This document shows, piece by piece, positions 53,818-62,271 of a stretch of 64,000 bases of DNA (within the stretch, counting starts at the first letter, position 1; every line of letters begins with the position of its first letter). The stretch lies in assembly GCA_029269125.1 (NCBI GenBank), contig JARHXX010000012.1, positions 44,233-108,232 on the forward strand, given 5' to 3'. The notes under the pieces were generated by a model. It ran no database searches. It was not told the DNA's origin and was given only the letters and a program-made list of their open reading frames with translations. The stretch comes from Kiritimatiellaeota bacterium B1221 (GTDB taxonomy: Bacteria; Verrucomicrobiota; Kiritimatiellia; SS1-B-03-39; UBA6053). Both the position numbers and the translations under genes were made by a program.

Positions 53818-54546
53818 ATGAAAACAACACCCTCCATCCCCCCCCTTTATTGTACGGCAATCCTTACGGCCCTCAGCTTCTTTATGCCTGCATTTAGTCA
53901 GACCATTCTCATCGACTTTGGCCCGACCGCAACCTCTTCTCTACCTGAAACCTGGAATAATGTTACTCAACGTACAGATGACAAAGCCAACTTGCTGGAT
54001 ATAAACGGTGATGCCACCGGGATCGCCATGAGCACCTCCACCGGCGGGTTTGGAGGTACAAGCAGCTGGAACGACGGAGAAGCCCCCAGCAGTGCCATGT
54101 TTGATGCCTTCGAAGTCGGGTCCGTAATGACCGACGGCATATATGTGAGTAATGGCAATGTGGGTACAATTACGTTCAGCGGATTGGACATGAGCAAAAC
54201 ATACGAGATCACCCTGACTGCGGCCAGAAAAGAAGGCGAAGAACGTTACACCCGTTATGCGATCGCCGGATATGGAACCCAGATTTTACAAGTTGCCGGC
54301 GATAACCCTTATGCAGGGACAGGAACCACCACTTGGAACAACGATGACTTCATCACCTTCTCGGGCATCACCGGTATGACAACATTTGATTTGACCGTGC
54401 AGGGCAACCAGGCATCAGATTTCACCGGAGCCGTAACCTGGGGTTATGTCAATGCACTACAGATTAGTGCCATTCCCGAGCCCTCCTCTTTGCTTTTACT
54501 TGGCTTGTCTTTTTTGGGACTTATTGTCCTTCGTCGCCGGAAGTAA
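53818..54546 (+). CDS. PEP-CTERM surface protein, unknown function
   Basis: 242 aa with a signal peptide (ILTALSFFMPAFSQT) and a textbook PEP-CTERM tail: IPEP (219-222), LLLLGLSFLGLIVL, terminal RRRK. The body starts ILIDFGPTATSS and has strands such as VGTITFSGLDMSKTYEITLT, a beta-sandwich pattern with no catalytic residues recognised. It lies behind a strong terminator, so it has its own promoter, in the short AT-rich stretch before the ATG. No GntR-type site is seen there. A long gene-free region follows. Confidence 0.88.
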   Translation: MKTTPSIPPLYCTAILTALSFFMPAFSQTILIDFGPTATSSLPETWNNVTQRTDDKANLLDINGDATGIAMSTSTGGFGGTSSWNDGEAPSSAMFDAFEVGSVMTDGIYVSNGNVGTITFSGLDMSKTYEITLTAARKEGEERYTRYAIAGYGTQILQVAGDNPYAGTGTTTWNNDDFITFSGITGMTTFDLTVQGNQASDFTGAVTWGYVNALQISAIPEPSSLLLLGLSFLGLIVLRRRK

Positions 54547-55152
54547 GTTTAAGGTTTTGATCTTAAATGGTCGTCACCCCAATCCCCGAACCGGTTGGGT
54601 TTCCACGGGTGGCGATTACCGAATCTGGCGTCGGGATTGATCAACACATCTGTTGTGGCGTGCGGTCGCTTGCTGCCGCTTTGCAGTGTCATGAAGTGAT
54701 CCTCTAAAGGATCTACTTTATGGGGGCGACCTGCCCCGCTTGCGGGGAGGAGCTTGCTCCGAGAGGGCATACAACCTTGAACCTTCTAATAAGTTGATGA
54801 CGGATAACGGAAGCAAGCTTCCTCCGAAAAAGCGGCAGCCAGCGGCCGCACTCCACAACAGTTAAAACCCCAGTGAAGTTTTCGAAATCTCAAGAATCAC
54901 CTGTCCATTTTTTATTTCACGCCAAGACCCAAAGCCCCTCTTCTTTTGCGACGTGACGTCTTGAGGGTCGCGGGCGTGAATTTTACCTACGAATGATGCT
55001 AGATTAAACACGCCGACTAAAGCTTCCGCTTTCTTCGGACTGAAAGGTCGGCACAACGCCACAACCATGATTCAATTTGTATTGACCCTTTAGGCCAAAT
55101 ACATTCTTTGGATTCCGGTAATCCCCCATTCGCTGGGTGGACTACAACAGCT

Positions 55153-55360
55153 GGGCCGAAGGCCCACGAAGATACCAGCCCGGTGCGCAGCGCTGGGTTA
55201 GAGCCATACATGCCCACAATCGGGCCATGGGGCCGCGAAGATACGCTAGCGGTAGGTCATCTTCGCGGACCTTTGGCCCGAGGATTAGATTTAATTGAAG
55301 TCCCCGCCCTACGTCGCGAACTCCTTGGGCGGGGCTGGTATCTTTGCGGACCTTTGGCCC
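55153..55360. repeat. Nested inverted repeat (29-bp outer arms)
   Basis: Outer arms 55153-55181 and 55332-55360 match at 25 of 29 positions and end in GATACCAGCCC/GGGCTGGTAT. Inner arms, about 55222-55245 and 55258-55280, carry the same core (GGGCC...CGAAGAT / ATCTTCG...GGCCC) in opposite orientation. The same ~21-bp core therefore occurs four times, two in each direction. Confidence 0.8.
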
Positions 55361-55637
55361 GATTTTAAAACACTTACATGATGGGGTACTTGAGACAATC
55401 AGCCAGCCACTTTTCGATTTCGATGATTTCTAAAATACTCCTTCTCTCAAAGAAAGCCCCGAAGGCGGCGACCTTCCAAAGCCCAGTCCGTCAGGGCTGG
55501 GCGATCGAATATAAACCGAGTGAGCCCTGAAAGCGGCGCCATTCATTCCGGAACCGGGATACAACATCCAATCCAGCCTGCCCGAGCTGTCGCTCGCGAC
55601 GCCCAGTGGAGGCATGCAGATGGTGACATGGTTTAAC

Positions 55638-55679
55638 TAAAAAATAAAAACCCAGGGACTAAAACTTTCCGGGGTTTTA
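55638..55679 (-). terminator. Terminator of the GntR-type regulator gene
   Basis: On the minus strand AAAACCC and GGGTTTT form a stem with an 18-nt loop, followed by TTTTTATTTTTT. It lies 60 bp beyond the regulator stop codon. Confidence 0.7.
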
Positions 55680-55738
55680 TCGGTCCAAATGAATCAAAGA
55701 TTATTTGCGACTTGGCGTCTTGAGGGTCGCGGGTGGGT

Positions 55739-56860
55739 TTATTTCCGCGCAGCACAAGACTTCCGTTTCACCAGACGGCAGGGAAGACGGGGATGAAGAT
55801 CCTCTTCAGTATCATTCTTCTCTAAGCGATCCATTAACATATTTGCTGCGGACTCCCCTATTTCAAACAACGGTTGATGCATGGTGGTAAGCGGCGGATA
55901 ACTTTGAGCTGCCTGAGGAAGGTCATCAAAGCCCACCACACTCACCTCTTGAGGCACTTTCCACCCTCGTTTTTCACAGGCGTCCAAAACATTGAGAGCG
56001 ATGAGATCATGCAGACAAATAATCGCTTCCGGCGGCTCCCGCATCGCCAGGAACACATCCACGGCCTGCCGTCCCTGCACCACGGGATCCAACCCCGCCG
56101 TTTGCAAAAAATAATGTGGAGGCACATCCAAACCATGTTCCGCCATGGCCTGACGAAACCCCTCTTCACGCTCCACCACCGATTCAATAGGATGACTGGT
56201 TAAAAACGCAATTTTCCGGTGTCCCATTTTAATCACCTGGGAAGTAAGCTCATACATCGCTTCACGGTTTTGACTGCTCACACTTGGGAATTCAGATTCC
56301 GGCGCATAGGTATCCGCCAGCACAACTTGCTGATCCGCACCATGCAGCGCCTGCACAACTTTCGCCAATTCATCCGCCTCATCGGGACCGGTCTGCAGTG
56401 GCATCACAATCGTTCCCGCCACCCGGATCTCATTCAACCGCTTTACCTGGTCCATGGCGGTATGAGGATTATTCTGTGAGTTGCTCACCAGCAACTCATA
56501 CCCCCGGGAGGCACAGGCCTCCATCGCCCCCTTCACACACAGATCATACGCGCCGGCCACATGTCCAAACTGGCACACCAAAATAGATAACAAATGTTTC
56601 TGCGCCTCGGTTCGCTCAAAACAAACAAAGGTCCCCCTCCCCTGATGTCGAACCAGCAATCCCTCTTCCACCAATTCAGAGATCGCCCGGCGTACCGTCG
56701 AACGGGAAATATTAAACTGCCGACACAACTCCATCTCAGGGGTAAGCTGTCCACCGGGCCCAAACTGACCGGACAAAATACGATTCCGCAATTTCGTTTT
56801 AATCGCGGTATACGGTGTCACTTTATTGAGATCTTCAGCTTTGGTTTTCATTTTTGCCAT
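55739..56860 (-). CDS. GntR-HTH / LacI-sensor transcriptional regulator
   Basis: 373 aa. The N-terminal winged helix is GntR type (TPYTAIKTKLRNRILSGQF, LTPEMELCRQFNISRSTVRR, LVRHQGRGTFV; residues about 15-85). The C-terminal domain is LacI/GalR-type sugar sensing (ILVCQFGHVAGAYDLC, VVGFDDLPQAAQSYPPLTT). This fusion is the AraR-like design, usually a repressor released by a sugar. An ATG at 56851 is an alternative start. The 19-bp repeat WTGTAT-N7-ATACAT lies in its own promoter region and before three other units, so it is the probable regulator of the second carbohydrate locus, with autoregulation. The inducing sugar is unknown; a mannose-related compound would fit the GH38 gene. Confidence 0.9.
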   Translation of the reverse strand: MAKMKTKAEDLNKVTPYTAIKTKLRNRILSGQFGPGGQLTPEMELCRQFNISRSTVRRAISELVEEGLLVRHQGRGTFVCFERTEAQKHLLSILVCQFGHVAGAYDLCVKGAMEACASRGYELLVSNSQNNPHTAMDQVKRLNEIRVAGTIVMPLQTGPDEADELAKVVQALHGADQQVVLADTYAPESEFPSVSSQNREAMYELTSQVIKMGHRKIAFLTSHPIESVVEREEGFRQAMAEHGLDVPPHYFLQTAGLDPVVQGRQAVDVFLAMREPPEAIICLHDLIALNVLDACEKRGWKVPQEVSVVGFDDLPQAAQSYPPLTTMHQPLFEIGESAANMLMDRLEKNDTEEDLHPRLPCRLVKRKSCAARK

Positions 56861-56957
56861 GGATGGCGGAATGTAACCATTCCTTCAAATAAGTCAACCA
56901 CAGGTAAAAGGACTCACCCATTCGGCAGCCCAAAATCGCCCCACCGAAAACTTTAAT

Positions 56958-56976
56958 ATGTATTTATTTAATACAT
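56958..56976. promoter_or_regulatory. GntR-regulon site D, between the regulator and the GH38 operon
   Basis: ATGTATTTATTTAATACAT is a 19-bp inverted repeat. For the regulator (minus strand) TTTACA (56982-56977) and ATATTA (56959-56954), 17 bp apart, form a probable promoter filled by the site. For the plus-strand operon TACATT (56972-56977) could be the -10. Confidence 0.78.
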
Positions 56977-57024
56977 TGTAAATTCCGTCCTCTCGGGTAT
57001 AGACGAAACTCCGGAGAAACCAAG

Positions 57025-58158
57025 ATGACCTCATCAGAATCAACTCAGAAAACCACCCAGCCTCAACCACAACTTCCGCACCCCACGCCCTCTTTGCCAT
57101 TCTTTGCAAAAGACAGCTTTTGGAACACCCCCATCCAACCGGATGCGCGTCCGGACAGCCGAAGCCAGGAGTGGGTTGGGTTATTGGCTGACGCCCAGGC
57201 CGGCCGTGGATTCCACATCAATTTGCATGAATGGACCATCCCGGTTTTCGAAGCGGACCCGACGGTCCCCCTAGTCCCCCTTCACCCTAAACTTCCCCGC
57301 TGTCCGCTTTCGCAGGGCCATATGATTGCCTCTGAAGAAAAATTAGGTCCCGATCACCCCTGCGGTCTACATGTAAGTGTGAAAAACGGCGTGCCCATTC
57401 CTCCGGAGGCCGTTCCGGATCCCTGTCATGACGCCCACATGGTGGTCATCGACCAAAAGGAAAACCGCGCCTATGACTTTTGGCAATGCCGGCAAGAGCA
57501 AGACGGCAGCTGGCACAGCAATTCCGCCATCGCCTACAATTTGGATGGCCCCGGCATCTTTACACCTTCCGACTTAGACGGCATCGAAAATGATGAGAGC
57601 GTACATCTCTACGGTCCCTGTCGCGCCAGTGGCGTCCCTATTTTGGCAGGCCTGATGATGCAAGAGGAAATACGCAGCGGACATATTCGCCACCGCCTCG
57701 CGTTCGCCTGTCCGGTCCCCGCTCTCCAGCAACGGGTGTATCCACCCGCCGCCTGGACCGATGGCTGGCTGCCCGGTGGCGTGCCGGAAGGATGTGTTCT
57801 GCAATTAGATCCGTCCTTAGACCTCAGCCAATTTGATCTCAGTCCCGCCGCCCGCACAGTCGCCCGCGCCTTACAGGAATTCGGAGCCGTGCTGGTGGAT
57901 TATGCCGGCAGTGTCACCCTCTCCGGCGAACTGCTCAGCCCCCACCCCGGACGCAGCTGGGACGACCTTCTCGATGAATGGGCGCTGGATCATTTACCCT
58001 GGTCCCATTTCAGAATTCTCGATACCGGCCCTCTCGAAACCACCGGCTCACATCCCGTTTACCATCAGGGCATGTCCGCCCTTTTTTACAAACACCTTGA
58101 AGAACAGGGAGAATCCGTGATCCCTGCCCGCTCTTACCACAGCTCTCAACGCACATGA
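57025..58158 (+). CDS. Protein of unknown function, first gene of the GH38 operon
   Basis: 377 aa. A Pro/Gln/Thr-rich N-terminal 25 residues lacking a signal peptide lead into a domain starting FFAKDSFWNTPI. Recurrent features are SQEWVGLL, a PVPLP-like VPIPPEAVPDPCHDAHMVV segment, ENRAYDFWQCR and DESVHLYGPCRASGVPILAGL, which suggest a folded enzyme-like or binding domain. I recall similar SFWNTPI-type domains in proteins of unassigned function, but cannot name a family. Its stop overlaps the GH38 start by 4 bp (ATGA), so the two are translationally coupled. Likely under GntR site D. A role with the alpha-mannosidase on the same oligosaccharide is inference. Confidence 0.72.
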   Translation: MTSSESTQKTTQPQPQLPHPTPSLPFFAKDSFWNTPIQPDARPDSRSQEWVGLLADAQAGRGFHINLHEWTIPVFEADPTVPLVPLHPKLPRCPLSQGHMIASEEKLGPDHPCGLHVSVKNGVPIPPEAVPDPCHDAHMVVIDQKENRAYDFWQCRQEQDGSWHSNSAIAYNLDGPGIFTPSDLDGIENDESVHLYGPCRASGVPILAGLMMQEEIRSGHIRHRLAFACPVPALQQRVYPPAAWTDGWLPGGVPEGCVLQLDPSLDLSQFDLSPAARTVARALQEFGAVLVDYAGSVTLSGELLSPHPGRSWDDLLDEWALDHLPWSHFRILDTGPLETTGSHPVYHQGMSALFYKHLEEQGESVIPARSYHSSQRT

Positions 58159-61100
58159 AATATCCCGAACTTACCGAAAACAGAATAGACCAAAGCATCT
58201 CCCGGCTGGCCACGATCCCATATGGAGATTGCGCTCCGGTCAACATCTCCGCCTGGCATGTAGGCGGCGAACCCGTTTCACTGGAAGTGGCCATGGAAGC
58301 TCCACACGTTCCGTTTGCGGTGGGAGAAAGCTGGGGCCCTTTGTGGGACACCACCTGGTTTTGCATCGAAGGCCACATTCCCCGGGAATGGACAGGACGG
58401 GAAGTGGTTTTGATCGTACGCCTCCACGACAGCGGCCGCGAAGGCTTCAGCAGCGAGGCGCTGGTTTACCACCAAAAGAATTTAATTTGCTCCCTGAATG
58501 TCAACCGCTGCGAAATTCCCCTGCACAGCTTCTGCCGGGCCGGAGAATCTTTTTGTGTCCGCATCGAAGCCGCAGCCAACGTCGCATCCGGAGATGGCGC
58601 AGTGCCTTCACCGGGCAGGCATCCCCGATTCCGTTTGGCGCAAGCGGAATTGTGCTGCCCCGACCGGGAAGCCCGTGCCCTGTGGTATGACCTGCAAGTT
58701 TGCAGGGAAGCCATGCATGTCTTACCGAAAAATGAACCCCGTCGGGCCGAGCTGAGAAAAGCCTTAAATGAAAGCCTGCATGAAGCGGAAGCGGGCCACC
58801 TCCAGGCCGCCCGCGAAAAACTGGCCCCGGTCATGCGTAAGCGCAACAGTGACACCACCCATCAACTTACCGCCATCGGACACTGTCATATCGACACCGC
58901 CTGGTTGTGGCCCCTCCGGGAATCCATCCGTAAATGCGCCCGTTCTTTTGTCTCAGCCCTGAACTACATGGAAGACTACCCGGAATATATTTTTGGATGT
59001 TCGCAAGCACAACAGTATCACTGGATGCAGCAGCGCTATCCCGAACTGTTTGAGCGCATCAAGAGTAAAGTCCGCGACGGACAGTGGGAACCCATCGGCA
59101 GCATGTGGGTGGAAATGGACTGCAACCTCGCTGGCGGGGAGTCCCTGGTTCGGCAGATCGTGAAAGGAAAACGCTATTTCAAAGAAGAACTGGGCTACGA
59201 AACCCGGGATGCCTGGATTCCGGACGTGTTTGGTTATTCGGCAGCCCTCCCGCAAATTTTCAAAAAGTCGGGTATCGACGCCTTCGTCACCCAAAAAATT
59301 TCCTGGAACCAAACCAATTCATTTCCCCACCACACCTTTGAATGGGAAGGCATTGACGGCAGCCGGATCTTCACCCACTTTCCTCCTGCGGACACTTACA
59401 ATTCTGAGATGGATGTAGAATCTCTCGTTTACACCGCCAATAACTTTAAGGAACACGGCATCCTCGACCGCTCGCTGTATGTCTACGGATTTGGAGACGG
59501 TGGCGGCGGTCCCACCATCGAGATGCTGGAACGCATGCGCCGCCTGGAAAACTTTGAAGGCATCCCGCCCATCCGCCCGGGGCGGGTAAAAGAATTCCTC
59601 GCGGAAGCAGCCGCCGACGCAGAAAACCTGCCCGTTTGGGTCGGCGAGCTCTACCTGGAACTTCATCGCGGCACCTACACCACACAGGCCCGCACCAAAC
59701 GCAACAACCGCAAATGCGAAATTCTGCTGCGGGACACCGAGTATCTGGACGCAATCAGCCACTGGTTAATCCCCGGGCGAGAAGAGAAGGCCGCCGATCC
59801 GGAACACGCGGTGTACGATATGAGTCCGGTTGGCGCCAGCTCCCATGCCTCCGCACTGGACCGGGCATGGAAATTGGTGCTGCTAAACCAATTTCACGAC
59901 ATCATTCCCGGCTCTTCCATTACCTGGGTCTACGAGGATGCGGAAAAAGATTACGCCTGCGTGCGTGAACTTTGCCAGTCAGTGCTCGCCCCCTGCCAAA
60001 GCGGACTGGATGCGCTGCTGGATACCTCCACTTTTTCCCGGCCACTGCGGATTGCCAATTCACTCAGCTTCAACCGCGCGGAAGTGGTGTCCTTTCCTGA
60101 CGGACATTTACAATGGGTGCAAGCGCCCCCCTGCGGACAGATTGTGGTGGAAAAACACACCACCTTCCCACCGGAACTCACTCCGGTTCAGGTTCAAACT
60201 TCGGACCAGGGCTTCGTGCTTTCAAACGGCCTGCTCCGGGCCGCTTTTTCAATGCAGGGACTCCTCACCGGATTGTGGGATCAAGAAGCCCAACGGGAAA
60301 TTTTGCCCCAAGGTCAACACGGGAATCTTCTCCAGTTACACCCCGACCATCCCAATGCCTGGGACGCCTGGGATGTGGATGTCTTCTACAAAGAACGATG
60401 CGAAGACCTGGTGGCGTGTGAAAATATTGAAGTGGTGGAGCAACATCCCCTGCAAGCCCGCATCCGCCTCACCCGTTCTTTCGGTGCCTCTTCCCTGACG
60501 CAGGACATTGTCATGAGAGCCGGCAGCCGGAGAATTGACTTCGAAACCCAGGTCGATTGGCAGGAGGATCATCAATTTCTAAAAGTTGCTTTCCCGGTGG
60601 ATATTCTCTCCCCCAAAGCCACCTATGAAATTCAATACGGACATGTGGAACGCCCCACCCATGTCAACACCAGCTGGGATCAGGCCCGCTTCGAAGTTTG
60701 CGCACACAAGTGGGCCGATTTATCAGAATCCGGATACGGCGTCGCCCTGATGAACGATTGTAAATACGGATACGATATTCAGGGAAACATCATGCGGCTC
60801 AGCTTACTCAGAGCTCCCACTGCGCCCGACCCCACCGCGGACCGGGGCAAACATCATTTCACCTACGCCCTCTTCCCGCACCGCGGAACACCACAGGACA
60901 GCGGTGTCATCACCGAAGCTTTGCAACTCAACATTCCCTTGCGGGCAAACGAAATCAGCTGCCATCCCGGCTCCATTCCCAGCGAACATTCCTGGTTCAC
61001 GCTGGACACCCCCGGCATCCTCATCGAAACAGTTAAATTGGCCGAAGACGGAAACGACATGGTTGTGCGTCTGTATGAAAGCCGCGGCGCCAGAGGCCGG

Positions 61101-61256
61101 GCCCGACTTCACACCGCCCTGCCCGTTTCCACCTGCAGGCTGACCGACCTCCTGGAGCACGCGCAGGAGGAACTGCCGATTCAAGATGGAAGCGTTCTGC
61201 TCGATTTCACCCCCTTCGAAATCAAGACCCTTCGCTTCACATCGGCATCAAAATAA
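58155..61256 (+). CDS. GH38 alpha-mannosidase, cytoplasmic
   Basis: 1033 aa, the expected length for bacterial GH38. Zinc-site motif GHCHIDTAWLWPLRE has H245 and D247; the nucleophile is D357 in WIPDVFGYSAALPQI. Further family segments are WVEMDCNLAGGESLVRQ, GDGGGGPT and LNQFHDIIPGSSI. An N-terminal beta domain precedes the alpha/beta barrel, then a three-helix bundle and large C-terminal beta-sandwiches. GH38 releases alpha-linked mannose with retention. No signal peptide. The ATG overlaps the previous stop by 4 bp, and a strong terminator follows. It is the only gene in the GntR regulon with a reasonably clear substrate type, so it is the best clue to that locus. Confidence 0.95.
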   Translation: MKYPELTENRIDQSISRLATIPYGDCAPVNISAWHVGGEPVSLEVAMEAPHVPFAVGESWGPLWDTTWFCIEGHIPREWTGREVVLIVRLHDSGREGFSSEALVYHQKNLICSLNVNRCEIPLHSFCRAGESFCVRIEAAANVASGDGAVPSPGRHPRFRLAQAELCCPDREARALWYDLQVCREAMHVLPKNEPRRAELRKALNESLHEAEAGHLQAAREKLAPVMRKRNSDTTHQLTAIGHCHIDTAWLWPLRESIRKCARSFVSALNYMEDYPEYIFGCSQAQQYHWMQQRYPELFERIKSKVRDGQWEPIGSMWVEMDCNLAGGESLVRQIVKGKRYFKEELGYETRDAWIPDVFGYSAALPQIFKKSGIDAFVTQKISWNQTNSFPHHTFEWEGIDGSRIFTHFPPADTYNSEMDVESLVYTANNFKEHGILDRSLYVYGFGDGGGGPTIEMLERMRRLENFEGIPPIRPGRVKEFLAEAAADAENLPVWVGELYLELHRGTYTTQARTKRNNRKCEILLRDTEYLDAISHWLIPGREEKAADPEHAVYDMSPVGASSHASALDRAWKLVLLNQFHDIIPGSSITWVYEDAEKDYACVRELCQSVLAPCQSGLDALLDTSTFSRPLRIANSLSFNRAEVVSFPDGHLQWVQAPPCGQIVVEKHTTFPPELTPVQVQTSDQGFVLSNGLLRAAFSMQGLLTGLWDQEAQREILPQGQHGNLLQLHPDHPNAWDAWDVDVFYKERCEDLVACENIEVVEQHPLQARIRLTRSFGASSLTQDIVMRAGSRRIDFETQVDWQEDHQFLKVAFPVDILSPKATYEIQYGHVERPTHVNTSWDQARFEVCAHKWADLSESGYGVALMNDCKYGYDIQGNIMRLSLLRAPTAPDPTADRGKHHFTYALFPHRGTPQDSGVITEALQLNIPLRANEISCHPGSIPSEHSWFTLDTPGILIETVKLAEDGNDMVVRLYESRGARGRARLHTALPVSTCRLTDLLEHAQEELPIQDGSVLLDFTPFEIKTLRFTSASK

Positions 61257-61308
61257 ACACCCCTTCAACGACAGGGGTCCGAAAGCAATCCCGCGAATAC
61301 GAGACCAT

Positions 61309-61338
61309 AAAAAAACCCCGGCGATCACCGGGGTTTTT
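61309..61338. terminator. Bidirectional terminator between GH38 and pseudopilin genes
   Basis: AAAAACCCCGG-CGATCA-CCGGGGTTTTT gives an 11-bp stem with A and T tracts on the two sides. It serves both converging genes. Confidence 0.93.
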
Positions 61339-61357
61339 CATTTTAACCGATTGACGA

Positions 61358-62074
61358 TCAACCATGCGGTTCGAGAATCGGATTTGTGGGACGAACACCG
61401 GAGTTGTTTTTAGATCCGGGATTAATGGCTTCCCAAGTCATGTTACGACGTACGATAACTTCACCACCACCACCTGCGCGAATCACAATGATTGCATCTT
61501 CGCCATAGGGGTCTTTATAAGCACCGGCAGTCGTGTTAACCGTTCCGTTCCCCACGTTTTGCGGACGCAAGCTTGTGTCAGTTCCCCAATCCACCAGCGC
61601 ATCTTCGTTCAGGTTACGAGTCACGATGAAAGGTAACGCGGCTTCGGATTCGGCAGTAATACCGGTCACCACAGACCAGGGATTGTCTTCACCCGTCAAA
61701 TCAGTCAGGCTTTCAGCACGTGTCACACCGGAAACAGCAAACACAGAAAGGTCTTCGGGTAAAACCTGGCCTGCGCCATTGTTGTCGTCATAGTCACGCA
61801 TCAACCATTTAAAATAATCCGTACTGTTGGTGTAACGGGCATGCCCCTCTTCGGCATAATAGTTCTCAGTATTGTATCCGCTCACGTCTGTAACGGTTGC
61901 AAAGATGTTTGTATAGACCCCTTTGCCGCTCGTCATCACTTTGAGCCGTTCCGCTTTCTTTAAAGCGCCTGTAACAGCCGGAATAAGGATGGATGCCAGC
62001 AGGGCGATGATGGCAATAACCACCAGCATTTCGATCAGGGTAAAACCTGTTTTTTGGGTTTGTTTGGTTTTCAT
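61358..62074 (-). CDS. Pseudopilin (type II secretion GspG-like leader)
   Basis: 238 aa. Prepilin leader KTGFTLIEMLVVIAIIALLA, cleaved before Phe, then a long hydrophobic helix (LASILIPAVTGALKKAERLK) and a globular domain of about 190 residues. The C-terminal part (EDAIIVIRAGGGGEVIVRR) is unlike standard GspG calcium-site tails, so it is more likely one of the many lineage-specific pseudopilins than the core major pseudopilin. It stands alone between the bidirectional terminator and the divergent rsmG gene, without other secretion genes nearby. A GGAGAC Shine-Dalgarno precedes the start. Confidence 0.87.
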   Translation of the reverse strand: MKTKQTQKTGFTLIEMLVVIAIIALLASILIPAVTGALKKAERLKVMTSGKGVYTNIFATVTDVSGYNTENYYAEEGHARYTNSTDYFKWLMRDYDDNNGAGQVLPEDLSVFAVSGVTRAESLTDLTGEDNPWSVVTGITAESEAALPFIVTRNLNEDALVDWGTDTSLRPQNVGNGTVNTTAGAYKDPYGEDAIIVIRAGGGGEVIVRRNMTWEAINPGSKNNSGVRPTNPILEPHG

Positions 62075-62271
62075 AAAGTGTCTCCGGTTGTTCTACTACA
62101 GTTAATCCCTGAATTCCTCAATGAATGCAGGCCTATATTGAAAGCTACACCATCCACATAGAATCTGTCAATCGACTTTCTTTGAATCCGTGCAAGAATA
62201 TTCATTATTTTCGGTAAAAATTACCTGATTTGGGGAGTTGGAAAATTTTATAAAACCCCTATGAATGCATC

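Larger units (their letters stand above)
54946..55737 (+). repeat. Direct repeat pair of about 33 bp bracketing the gene-free region
   Basis: Copies at 54946-54978 and 55705-55737 share TTGCGAC, then a 4-base variable stretch, then CGTCTTGAGGGTCGCGGG. They are about 760 bp apart and enclose the nested inverted repeat. Confidence 0.75.
54547..55738. other. 1.2-kb gene-free region full of short repeats and hairpins
   Basis: No credible gene was found here. It contains the nested inverted repeat listed separately, a diverged 33-bp direct repeat (54946-54978 and 55705-55737), small hairpins such as CCCCGC/GCGGGG and GGAGC/GCTCC around 54736-54761, CCCCGCCC/GGGCGGGG (55302-55309 and 55327-55334), and the terminator of the GntR gene. 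A TTTCACGCC..GGGCGTGAA pair (54914-54981) makes the first direct-repeat copy part of a long imperfect palindrome. It may be a decayed mobile element or a stack of genome-wide intergenic repeats. Confidence 0.65.

Noticed and set aside
54855..55068. Short open frames in the gene-free region (for example 68 codons, minus strand)
   Set aside because: They follow the repeat sequences, have no start signals or family features, and differ between repeat copies.
61358..62074. Considered as the core type II secretion pseudopilin gspG
   Set aside because: No other gsp genes are adjacent and the C-terminal part lacks the usual GspG tail; kept as a generic pseudopilin.
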